Positions 1-10,197 of a DNA stretch of 64,000 nt are shown piece after piece. The first letter of the stretch is position 1. The number at the start of each line of letters is the position of its first letter. The translations under genes and the position numbers were made by a program. The stretch is from Leptidea sinapis. Taxonomy: Eukaryota > Arthropoda > Insecta > Lepidoptera > Pieridae. Location of the stretch: positions 6,579,501 to 6,643,500 of the forward strand of contig NC_066286.1 in NCBI RefSeq assembly GCF_905404315.1. The letters run 5' to 3'. The notes under the pieces are model-generated. The model saw only the letters and a list, made by a program, of their open reading frames with translations. It made no database searches and was not told where the DNA came from.

Positions 1-1790
1 TTCCACAACTTATTGTGATAATGCAATAAAAAAGTTAAATTGAAAGCAATATTTCAATCGATTGTAATCACATGGATGGTTCACTTAATCTCGCGTCATA
101 CTGACCATATTGCTCACATAAGGAATACAGTATAAATTCTAGATCTTAAATTTAAAGCAGGCTCTTCTATTCGGTTAATTTAAATTAACAAAAAAAATAC
201 GTAAGTTTTTTTAAAAATAATTTACGTAAATTTTTTTGTCAATTAATCATTTAAACAAATCCAGGAAATCGTGTCTGTGGTAAGTTTTTTAAATGTAGCA
301 GTAATTTTATTTATTATTAGGCTCAGTAAGACAAAGAGGATATAAATACTACGCAATAAGCGGCGGGACTTCCTAAGTAATAATTCAAATTTAATTTATC
401 ATACTAAATTTAAATTATTACGTGCAGTCATTTGACTTAAGTTTGAAATAGTATTAATTACATTATGGCGATTGGCGACAAAGTATAATCCGGCGAAGTT
501 TGAAAGCGAACAGTTGCTTAAAACTTAGAATTTCGACTATCTCCGTTTTTAAAAGATTATAGCCGTCATCTGTCAATCTATCAATCACTGCAGGTTTCAT
601 ACAATCTAGAATCAAAGAACATAGAATCGCTTTTTTTTAAGAGAGTGTCGCTACGCTGCGGAAAGATTCTAGCAGGTAAAGGCAAATACGTTTCTCTTAC
701 GGGTCCAGAGTCTAATTTGTCCAAGGCCTAGACTAAATATAAAAAGCTAGCTGCGGGCAAACTACTTATAGTGATCACAATTAATAAATTAGTATATTTT
801 TACTGCACATAAAATTTGATCAAAACAGGTCAAGGCTTTATAAAAGAACAGACAGACTGAGACACACAGATTTGAATACATCGTAAAATAGATAAGTTTA
901 CATTACAAAAAAAAAGAATATTATAGTTACCCCGTCACGTAATTCCACAGGTACATATTATGAAACGTGTCAAATGTCACAGCACAGTACTAACAAGAAT
1001 ATCAAGGTGTCAATGGCAGGTTGACTCAGGAGCGCGTGTCCCGAAGGACTCTGGCGTCACCGTCGCGCCAGCCGGCTCCTACGCGATACATGGACCCATT
1101 GGCTAAATCAATTAATCTACATACAAGTACTCCTTAACAAGATGTTCCACTTAACAGTTTTGTCCATTATCAAATTTTGACGGTTATAAAACTGTTTTCA
1201 TATGTAATTGTTACAATGGTGAGATTAATTCTAAAGAGAATACTAGAAAATTTGGCCTTTTTGGAATGTAAGATACATTCACCTGTGTCTTCCACAAAAT
1301 CTCATACGACAGCATCTGCGACCTGTGCCAGCAGAAGTAACTTCAAAAAATCTTTTACAGTTTCGCTAAAGACCGGCAACGCGATGATCACCTTATCTCA
1401 AGAGTTGGATGTCTACTTATTTTATTTAAAAAAATACAGCGGGTGCATTTATTCCCGGGCGTTGAAAATGTGACTTAACCTTGTCTTGTTAACATCGGCG
1501 CGTGTACAACAGGCGTCGTCAGTTTATAAACAATATTATTGATTGATAATTTTTTGAAGTGTTTGTCTGGACCTTCAAGTCAATAAGATGGCGCCCTGTT
1601 CTCATTTTCTCGTGCTTTATTATATACCAATATCTCAAGATAACATTACGTTCGATCGAAGTACATGGGGCACACTAAAGGTTTTGCACTTCCAGCTAAT
1701 CGAATTTATTTGAATTTCGAAGGTTATATTTTTTGAAACGTTGCAACCTTCTTAGTAATAAAAAAAAACAATTGGCGGGAAAACATTTGT
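1..1790. other. No recognisable gene; presumed kinesin intron 4
   Basis: AT-rich sequence with no coding segment I recognise. If the kinesin gene continues leftward, as its open exon 4 splice phase requires, this is intron. One GC-richer patch near 1025-1095 stands out but gives no convincing reading. The 98-codon open frame at 1177-1473 resembles no protein family known to me. Confidence 0.5.
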
Positions 1791-1837
1791 CGATTGTTTT
1801 TTATCACGCATCAAAACGCGTTCTACGTACGCAACGA

Positions 1838-2440
1838 AAATGGAATTAAGTCGAAAAGATTTTAGAGCGATGATTTTTTAAAGTTCCCTCTCTCCGCAAG
1901 ACTGCCGCTCGTCTTCAAAATGCTTTTGGGAGAGAAGCACCTTGCTTGAGCACCGCGAGGCGATGGTTTGCTGAATTTGAGAGAGGTCGGATTTCTTTAC
2001 ATGACGAATTTCCTGAAGGGCGAATGTGGCTACTGCTAAGCGGCTAACTGAAGAAAACCCGCGGATTACCTATGAGACAGTTCGAGGACTATTGGAGATT
2101 GGTATGAGACAAATTCGAAAAAATTTACACGAAGAATTGAAAGTTCGGAAACTTTGTTGTCGTTGGATCCCTCATGAACTGACAGCGGAGCAGAAACGGG
2201 CTCGCGTGGAATGGTGCTCACAGATGCTTATGAAGTACGACCACGGACATTCTAATGCTATTTATGACATTGTCACAGGAGACGAAACGTGGATTTATTG
2301 TTTTGAACCCGAAAAAAACAGCAATCATGTGAATGGGTGTTTGAAAATGAGAATAGGCCAACAAAATTTAGGCAGGCGAGAAAGCAATAAACATAATATT
2401 TTGGTTTTAACATGTTGTTTTTTAGTAACACGCAAAACTT
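1838..2440 (+). pseudogene. mariner transposase relic (Tc1/mariner, DD34D type)
   Basis: This is a decayed mariner transposase. The N-terminus begins MELSRKDFRAMIF, typical of insect mariners, and then breaks. The second half of the helix-turn-helix domain follows in another frame (about 1899-2020, with motif RRWFAEFERGR). From 2026 a third frame gives ITYETVRGLL, then VRKLCCRWIPHELT, then the first catalytic aspartate in VTGDETWIYC (about 2271-2300). After another frame change, WVFE and NRPTKF can be read near 2335-2370, and beyond about 2440 the resemblance is lost. The second and third catalytic aspartates are missing. With several frameshifts and stops it cannot make transposase. Terminal repeats were not identified with confidence. 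Confidence 0.8.
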
Positions 2441-2524
2441 TTAGTGTGACTTACGTAGTACTTTTTTATACACATGGTAAAAAAATTCCTCAAAGTAGAT
2501 ATGTATACTATAGTAAAATTTAGT

Positions 2525-2990
2525 TTCTTTCTACCGAGGACAAACTAGCATGCCGCTCATAAGAACTTTAACACCGCCGCCCAGACAGTCACACGAGCAG
2601 TGCCTTTATGATACGCGCATTTTTGCTACTCATATCGTATCATCCTAGAAATCCTCGCAAGGAAGATCATTAAACAGTTTTGTTGTGTGTTTTAAAGCTG
2701 CATTGTGGAGGAACGCCCCACATCCAGATGGCGAGGATGATAATTTGGTGGCGTGAATTATGGTGATGGAATTCGGCGGAAGGTGTTCACGTATTTTTTT
2801 CAAGATACCAATGTCCTATCAACCTAAAAACATCGCTCAAGACAGCTTATTCCACAGTTTAGTTATTCATGGAAGAAAGTTCCCTAAAAGTCGCACTGGG
2901 GAAGGACACCACACATGTGATGATGAGGATCATGTAATAGCTTGTGGCCTGTGCTATGATTGTGGTTGAAAATGTTTTGCGCGAATATTT
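2525..2990 (-). repeat. Family J LINE 3'-end fragments
   Basis: Read on the minus strand, this matches the C-terminal coding and 3' region of the J family, best preserved at 38677-39060. Recognisable pieces are the equivalents of 'cgccatctggatgtgg', 'aggatgatacgatatgagt' and 'tagtttgtcctc'. The part at 2795-2990 looks like a second, more degenerate piece of the same region. Confidence 0.55.
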
Positions 2991-3039
2991 TTGAAAACTG
3001 TTCTATCTGTTAGTATAGGCCGGACGCGTAACCCATAAG

Positions 3040-3172
3040 CACGATACGACTCCGGGATGAGCCACGATGCGGCGTAGTTTAACGATGCGATATCGTGTCG
3101 TGCAAAATACAGAAAGCGTCGTAATATTCACGATACGACATCGCTACGTCCTACATGACGTCGTGTCGTAAA
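3040..3172. repeat. Cluster of cgatacgac / gtcgtgtcg motifs
   Basis: The words cacgatacgac, cgatgcg, gatatcgtgtcgtg and gacgtcgtgtcg recur in direct and inverted orientation. The stretch can fold back on itself and may be a decayed palindromic element. No family was recognised. Confidence 0.35.
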
Positions 3173-3243
3173 AACAATGGAATCCTGTGCCGGTGTCGCA
3201 TTTGCTATCAAAAATTCAATATTGCAGGTACAGAACTGGACCA

Positions 3244-3498
3244 CAATACAGTAATAGTACAGCAGCGTAACTCAGCGGTCTCCTTGAAATTTATACCTAC
3301 TTCGTAATCAAAACATAATAATAATATTAAAAGTAATTTAACTCGGACAGCAACTAGTCTCAGCGGCGTACGGCGTGGCACTCAATAGTTTTGTGTGCCC
3401 AAGTTTGCTTAGCGGCTGTGTAGTTATTGTGTATGTGTGCGTGCGTCGATTCAGGCGCTCTAGTATTAAGTTAAAGTACTGTTCTATTACTGTGATTG
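3244..3498 (+). mobile_element. Family K short inverted-repeat element, copy 1
   Basis: The left end (caatacagtaatag) is the inverse of the right end (ctattactgtgattg). The interior (gcggcgtacggcgtggcactcaatag, given here only as a landmark at about 3362-3388) recurs at 12850-12880 and, inverted, at 40430-40450. Short length, inverted ends and no coding capacity fit a MITE. A target-site duplication was not clear. Confidence 0.55.
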
Positions 3499-3499
3499 G

Positions 3500-4220
3500 A
3501 CAGATATTAAATACAATTCGTGATTTTTCGTCGCAGTCGCGGGCGACTCAACCTCATGCTGTCTTTCAGCCGTAACTCCTTAATTACTTGAAACCGTAAC
3601 GTCCATCGTGAACAAACGCCCTAATGTGTCCTTGCTTCCACGACCACACAATATAATATCGGACTAAATCTAACCACGTTATGCGACCTGCGGGTCCGCC
3701 TGTAAGTGAGATGATGTGATCACGCGATATAATTAACGGCCACCTTTATTAATCGATCTCTAATATAACGTTATATTTTAAAACTTAGATTTTATACGAT
3801 TATAAAAACGTTGGTAGAGAGAAAAAGTTGAAAGGTACAGACATCGGGTGAGTTGAATGTGAGAGAGTTCAGGAATACGATAGTGTTGTGACGTATTTAT
3901 AGATAATTGATGACCATAATCATGTGTCGATTAATTTAAACAATGCTTCAAGTTAACCATTTTGACACCACAAGCCCTGGACAGGAACCTTCAAGGAAAA
4001 ATGCAAACGCGGCCGTCCAAAGCACTGGCATTGACGAAGCAACAGATATCGGAAAGACCTGGAATGTTATAAGGAGAGATGCGCAGAACCTATCACGATG
4101 TTGATACGCTGCCCTCTGCCCCAGCTATTTACAGGAACTTAAGTAAATAAATTATTAGTAGGTGGAAGCCCCTAAATTTAAAAATTTTCATAATTGTTGG
4201 CCAGCCTAAGACGATCAACT
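3500..4220. other. No gene or recognised repeat
   Basis: Nothing coding was recognised. The open frame at 3375-3575 overlaps the end of a K repeat and is not credible as a gene. Confidence 0.5.
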
Positions 4221-4224
4221 AAAG

Positions 4225-4560
4225 AGTTTGATACGTTAGACTAACTACACGAGCGTTGCCTGTGAGATACGCATATTTTTTGAAGAATTACCCATGTTGT
4301 ATCGTCCTGGAAACACCGCGCAAGGCAGCTCGTTCCACAGTTTTGTTGTGCGTGAAAGTATTATCCTTGAAAATCGAATTTTGAAGGAACGTCGCACATT
4401 CAGATAGCGAGGATGATAACTGAGTTTGTGGCGAGTGGTCATCATATCAGAGAAGATGGGGTGGGATTATTCTCGTGCTACACCAAGAAGATGGGGTGGG
4501 ATTATTCTCGTGCTACACCAGACGCACACGAATAGTATGCTGATGGAATTCGGTGGCAAA
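4225..4560 (-). repeat. Family J LINE 3'-end fragment
   Basis: The minus-strand reading includes LSYHPRYLNVRRS and LWNELPCAVFPGRYNMG, the C-terminal end of a lepidopteran CR1/jockey-like LINE ORF2. The same segment appears at 38690-39010. It is truncated and broken. Confidence 0.7.
4451..4520. repeat. Tandem duplication, two identical 35-bp units
   Basis: The 35-bp unit starting agaagatggggtgggatt occurs twice head to tail (4451-4485 and 4486-4520) with no mismatch, inside a family J fragment. Confidence 0.9.
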
Positions 4561-4960
4561 GATCATGACTAACAGACAATGAAGTAACGTCTCTACACAA
4601 CGCCAAGCGATCGAGCGTTCACAGGGCACTGAAACTTTATCACAGATTATAAACAAATCTGGCTATTTCATACAAAGAGGCGCAGATAAAATCTAATTAA
4701 GTGTTAATTACAGCAATTACACATTCAGTTAATAATGCGCAAGGTTATGCTCGATGCATCAAGATGTTCCGCTTATTGGCGCCACTGCCGACCATATCAT
4801 TGATTTAATGAAGCCAGTAAGTACAACGTATTTGCAATCTTGAATTAGTCGGCAGGTCTGCTTTCGATCTGACAATAATGACTTGGGCTATTTGGGCATT
4901 TACTGGACCATTTATGAAAAATTATCATACTGAAGAGTTTATTTTAAATTTCAGGATGTA

Positions 4961-6267
4961 AAGGGTCTTTCATTAAGGGCTTTCTATCTTCAAATTTAAA
5001 TAAAACAAAATTTCTGTTAGATATCATCAACAATTTTTATTCGTTTGAAAGGCCTATCGATGCCATTATGTGTGGAATATAACATCGTTCAAATGTCCGC
5101 CCCGGCTTCTTTGGGTGGCGCGCATCCGAAATGTCCAATTTTCCATGACGCTGGTGCATACATCAGGCTGAATTTGACCGATGGCATGGGTTATGTTCTC
5201 TTTGAGGGCCGCTGTGGTTTGTGGCTTATTCGCATAGACTTGCGACTTAAGAAAACCCCACAAGAAATAGTCTAATGGGGTCAAATCGCACGATCCAGAT
5301 TTTGGCCAGTTCACATCATCTCCACGTGAGATAACCATGCCATCGAACCGCTCATGCAGAATGTCCAATGTGGTATGAGCTGTGTGGCACGTAGCGCCGT
5401 CCTGTTGAAACCACATGTCGTTGGTGTCCATATCATCCAATTCAGGCCAAAAGAAGTTAGTAATCATCGACCTATAGCGCTCTCCGTTTACGGTGATGGC
5501 CTGGCCAACGTCGTTTTCAAAGAAATATGGACCAATGATGCCGCCAGCCCAAAATCCACACCAAACAGTGACTTTTTCGGGATGCATTGGACGCTCTTGG
5601 ATCTCACGTGGATTTGTATCGGCCCAAATTCGACAATATTGTTTGTTCACGTACCCATTCATCCAGAAATGGGCCTCATCGCTGACGATGATTTTTCGAT
5701 GAAAATTAGAGTCAGTTGCCAACTGCTCCATAGCCCATTCAGCGAACACAAGTCTTTGTCTATGGTCGTTTATCTTCAGCTCCTGGGTCAGTTGAATTTT
5801 GTACGGGTGCAGGCCCAAGTCACGACGCAAAATTCGCCAAGTTGTGGTCTGTGAAAGGCCGAGTTCTTGTGAGCGACGCGAAATCGACTGCCTCGGATTC
5901 TCCTGCATACTCTCACGGACAGCGGCGATGTTTTCGGTAGATCTTGCGTTTCGTCGACGTGTTGGGTGTTGGTTGATCGTTTACTGAACCAGTGGACTCA
6001 AATTTATCCACCACACTGCGAATAGTCCTCTCGGTAGGACGATTATGGCGCCCGTAAAATGGGCGAAGCGCGCGGAACGTTGCCCGAACAGAACACCCAT
6101 TTTGATAAAACAATTTTATCATTTGCACGTGTTGTTGAACGCTATATCCATCCATGGTGATTTGGCAAAACAGACTGAATAAATGACAGCCAATTTGACA
6201 GATGTAGCTTCAACAAGATGGCCGCTATCAACTGTAAAAGTTCGGAAGTCCCTATTGAAAGACCCTA
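4961..6267 (-). mobile_element. Mariner-type DNA transposon, DD37D (maT-like), with terminal inverted repeats
   Basis: The left end starts aagggtctttcattaagg. The right end, read inward on the other strand, starts tagggtctttcaataggg. These imperfect inverted repeats run about 24 bp and are flanked by TA at 4959-4960 and 6268-6269, as expected for the Tc1/mariner superfamily. The element is about 1.3 kb and contains one transposase reading frame broken once. It lies in kinesin intron 4. Confidence 0.8.
5066..6155 (-). pseudogene. DD37D mariner-type transposase, one frameshift
   Basis: Transposase with a DDE/D catalytic core. The N-terminal helix-turn-helix segment (6155 down to 5913) begins MDGYSVQQHVQMIKLFYQNG. 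The catalytic segment (5908 down to 5066) shows IIVSDEAHFWMNGYVNKQ with the first aspartate, MWFQQDGATCHTA with the second, and CDLTPLDYFLWG with the third. There are 37 residues between the second and third aspartates. The two segments lie in different frames; comparing the open frames places a single frameshift near 5955-5985. Otherwise the catalytic part is uninterrupted for 280 codons, so the copy is fairly young. I infer the maT/DD37D group from the spacing; a database comparison could change the subgroup. Confidence 0.85.
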
Positions 6268-6329
6268 TATATAGAAGGTACTGGGTACGTATCAAAAAAT
6301 CAAATTACGACTATTTTGCTAGCCAGTTG

Positions 6330-6590
6330 TGCCATTATTTTTAATGACAATAAGGGACGAGAAAAGTAGTACGTTCAGCTGATGGTAATTGATACACCCT
6401 GTCCATTACAATGCAATGCCGCTCAGGATTCTTGAAAAACCCAAAATATCTGAGCGACACTACAATTGCGCTCGTCACCTTGAGGCATAAGATGTTAAGT
6501 CTTATTTGCCTAGCAACTTAACTAGCTACGCCCTTCAGATCGCAACACAATAATGCTTACATGGCTTACACATTACTGCTACGTCAGGAA
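6330..6590 (+). repeat. Family B dispersed repeat
   Basis: Shares with 9605-9940 the landmarks gacaataagggacgaga, acgttcagctgatgg, cattacaatgc, ccgctcaggattcttga and cataagatgttaag. Inverted copies lie at 15635, 31790 and 37490. I take it to be the end of a LINE or a SINE-like repeat; no coding was seen. Confidence 0.65.
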
Positions 6591-7525
6591 ACTAATTATT
6601 GTGAGTGTTAATATTGTGTTCAGAGAAGTTGTCATGAGATCTATTTTTTTCACTAAACGAACGTGAGTGCCCTATATTATGAGAAATTCAAATATCTAAA
6701 GAAACGTGATTGGGTACAGCACATTGTGACAAGAGAAGTCAGAGTAGACCAGTATATTAATCTTCTAATGAGATAGATCATTACAATTTCAACAGCCGAA
6801 ATACTATGCCTGATTTACGTTCATACGTTCATACATTGAATAAATTCATTCATTTTCTCAAAATTAAATCCTTTACATTTCTTATAATTAAATTATTTAT
6901 TTTTATGGGGTTATTAAAACGTTCGTGAGGTTAACTATAAATATTTAATACGGCTTCAATAATTGTAGGTACCGCTACCGACAAATTTCAGACCAATCGG
7001 AGCCACTTCTGATAAAATTTGTGAGTGTAGTGTAGTCGCGTCTATTCTAGCATAGTATAGTATTAAGTAAACACATATTTATATTATTTTTGTAATGAGT
7101 AAAATCTAAATAATTTTTGTAACATTGCCTGTCATAAATAAAGTTAGGGAGCAGTGCCTCCCAACACAGGCGATAAACATAATGGGCCCATAGTTTTTAA
7201 GTAGATTTTATTAAAGAATTAAACAATGAAATCTTTTCACTGTTTGATCACGTCTGAACTTCGGCTGGGAGTTAATTATAAAATTAGTACCTTTACCTTT
7301 GTGTAAAGAAACTGTTTCTTGTTCAGTCAGAGTTGCCAACCCTACTATATGATATAGCATCCTACTGTATTAGAGGCACGACTACTATATTTCTAAAAAA
7401 AAGTGTATAGCAGGTCACACTACTATATTTCTGTCTCTTCCACAAAAGCCATTATTGAAGTTGAATATTTTCCATTTCTGAAAATTACAGTGGTCCAAAT
7501 GATTTCAGTTTTCTTTAGTGTTAAT
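6591..7525. other. No gene or recognised repeat
   Basis: AT-rich; nothing recognised. Confidence 0.5.
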
Positions 7526-7529
7526 TCCG

Positions 7530-7645
7530 CCAATATTTGTCTTCAAACAATTCGACACGCGCTTCGCCTCTACACGAGACATCCTCAGGACGTGTGGACT
7601 CGCCAAAATCTGGCGAAAGATTTTGGCGTGTAAAGAGAATCATTG
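7530..7645. repeat. Short dispersed-repeat fragment
   Basis: The sequence around gacacgcgcttcgcctctac and acatcctcaggacgtgtgg resembles a common lepidopteran repeat. The palindromic words ccaaaatctggcg and agattttggcg follow. Class unknown. Confidence 0.35.
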
Positions 7646-9604
7646 GGATAATTATGGATTTCCGCAAATTAACGCCTACTTGAATAAATTTTAATAACAG
7701 CGGTAACAATAATAGTGGTACTACAGTAGACACTACTACAGATGGAAAATGGCAAGTTCTCAGTGATGCAGATTTCACAAATATTTTAAAAATATCATTT
7801 CTTCTCTCAAATCAGGCAACATCCGCCTGCTTACACAAGGTATATTTTCTCATTTCTGTAATATAAAAAATGGCGAGGTGAGCGCAATAGAGCCCGTCTA
7901 AATCTTAAAGTAGCAAAAAATATTTTTTTAAGAAATAAAGTATGTACACACACCTATTTTTGGAACCTACTATACTTTTTTTCAGCTTTTCGTTATCTTC
8001 TATATTTTGTAAGTTACAATTTTTTAACTACAATTTTGACCGCCAAAGAGTTGGCAATCTTACTTGTTCTCCCGAAAACCAACCCGCATCGGAAACTCGA
8101 AAACTATTATAAAAAGGGATATACAAAAACGCCATAAACGTTATAAATCTTATTGATAATAAAAACTTCATATTGTTTATGTTATAATGAAAAATGAAGT
8201 AGCGGCGTAATTTCAGATCATAGTATATATGGGCTAGGAAAGCAAAATGATAATTGACAAAAAAACACCAATTTAGGCTTTAAAGTGAATATTATATTTT
8301 AGATGGATCTGCATGATATACATAACACCAGAGGAATCACAGAAACTTTAGAATTTATTTTTAAACAAATAACTTGGCAAAAGGTGTTTACACAGACGCG
8401 ACACGGAGACAGTATCATGTTCCATACAAACAATAAGTCACTATGTTTACAGTAACCGCACGCAGCGCTTTGTACTGGCCAGTGGTGGATGACTAACTCA
8501 CTCATAAACTCACGCAATGCCGTGATTCAACATAATGCTTCTTCTAGTCTTTTTCCAGTAGGAGGCTTCTTTCCACAGGATACCCACTAGGTACGTACTT
8601 ACCCGGACTACCCCCCTTACAATGTGTTTTACAAACACTGCCTAACGGTACACCAGTTCCCCTAACGTTAACATTTTTTTCAAAATAACTATTCATCAAG
8701 TGACCTTAATTTTATATTAATTTATTAATTATACATATTTTAATTATTTTATAATTTTAAAATATTCTGAATACCTAATTTTATGTAACCATGTTTTATA
8801 TGGGTCCCTGACTTGCAATAAAATAATTTTATTTTATCATTTATTTATTAATAGCGTTGACTATTTCTCCGTGAAGCACTCGTACTCGTACATTAACGAG
8901 TCACTGCAGCTTCCTCAGATCCGATCAAGTATTAACAGCAGATTGCTATTGAACTGAACTTGGATCAATGTTTTATTCTTCGAACATTGTTTTGTTTAAG
9001 TCCTTATTTATTCCCGGTAATTCATGGGTTGCGTAGTATTCAAAGGATAAATAGAATTTAATAGGCCCAGTGGTTAGTGACCCCTATATGTTTCATGTTT
9101 AGTTTTACGGCATTGGTTTATGTAATAGCTAAGCTAGTTTGGAGTTGGAAAATTTGCCTGAAATAGCGTCAATTATTTCGCGTCCGCGTTACATTCGTAT
9201 CGCGTTCGCCCGGGATTTCGGGAAAAATTTATTATTATTATGATAGGGAAAAGGAAAAAAAATCCAACAAAAAAAAAGAAAACGTACGTAATAAATTTAA
9301 TGGCGATGGGTTGAATAATGGTAAACTCGCGGTTACTTTTTTAATATTATTTATCTAAGAATTCAAATTCTATAAAGAGGTAATGTTTGTAGGAGGTAAT
9401 CTCTGGATCTACTCAAGCAATTTTGAAAATTCTGTTACCAATAGAAGGCCACTTGTGAGCGTCATAGATTACAACTAACCCAAAAGAAAAGCCTTTTTCG
9501 TGGTAGTAGATTTGCAAAATAAGTCGGCGAAAAAACAGTCCAAAGAAAACATTTCTTACATCTGAATTAATGATGAGAGATATAGTTACGTTAATGTTTT
9601 GTAT
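7646..9604. other. No gene recognised
   Basis: AT-rich. A short piece at 8315-8345 (aacaccagaggaatcac) matches the J family, minus strand. Nothing else was recognised. Confidence 0.5.
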
Positions 9605-9945
9605 ATATTTTTTATGACAATAAGGGATGAGACGAGCAGGACGTTCAGCTGATGGTAATTGATACGCCCTGTGCATTACAATGCGGTGCCGCTCAGGATT
9701 TTTGAAAAACCCAAAAATTCTGAGCGGCACTATAATTGCGCTGGTCTCCTAGGGACATAAGATGTTAAGGCTCATTTGCCCAGTAACTTCATTAGCTACG
9801 GCGCCCTTCAGATCGAAACACAATAATGCTTATACATTATTGCTTCACGGCAGAAATAGCCGCCGTTGTGGTACCTATAATCTAGCCGGCATCCTGTGCA
9901 AAGGAGCCTCCCGCTGGTATATGTGGCAGCATTTGAACACCAACT
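9605..9945 (+). repeat. Family B dispersed repeat, long copy
   Basis: The best copy of family B in this orientation. It starts tttatgacaataagggatga and extends past the usual end into gtggtacctataatctagcc and gcatcctgtgcaaaggag. It ends about 60 bp from kinesin exon 4. Open frames here are not conserved as proteins. Confidence 0.7.
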
Positions 9946-10003
9946 AATATGATTAACCTGGTAAATGCGAACGAAGCTAGAACAGCCAGTATTGATATAT
10001 TAC

Positions 10004-10197
10004 CGTATCCGGTTGCTATCCCGGTGCGCGGTCTCGACGGTGACCAGGAAGACGGCGTGGCTGCGCGAGGAGTGCTCGTTCATGTCAGTCCGGCCGGCCG
10101 CCCGGTTCCGGTTGCCAGCTCGCATCACCCTCACCATCTCCGCCGCAGACTTGCACACGATCGACGTCATCTCCGGAATGTAGAATCCGTTCAGCTC
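10004..10197 (-). CDS. Klp68D: Klp68D exon 4 (switch I region)
   Basis: The acceptor is ...gcggcag before ELNGFYIPEM. The exon carries CKSAAEMVRVM, then GNRNRAAG and NEHSSRSHAVF (switch I, nucleotide-sensing serines and arginine). It ends in DSNRI plus two bases of a codon before gtaata. The length of 194 nt leaves phase 2. The next kinesin segment (VGKLNLIDLAGSE-type) was not found in 1-10003, so intron 4 is longer than 10 kb. Confidence 0.88.

Noticed and set aside
1..9600. Next kinesin exon (LNLIDLAGSE segment)
   Set aside because: Looked for on the minus strand and not found; the GC patch at 1025-1095 does not encode it.
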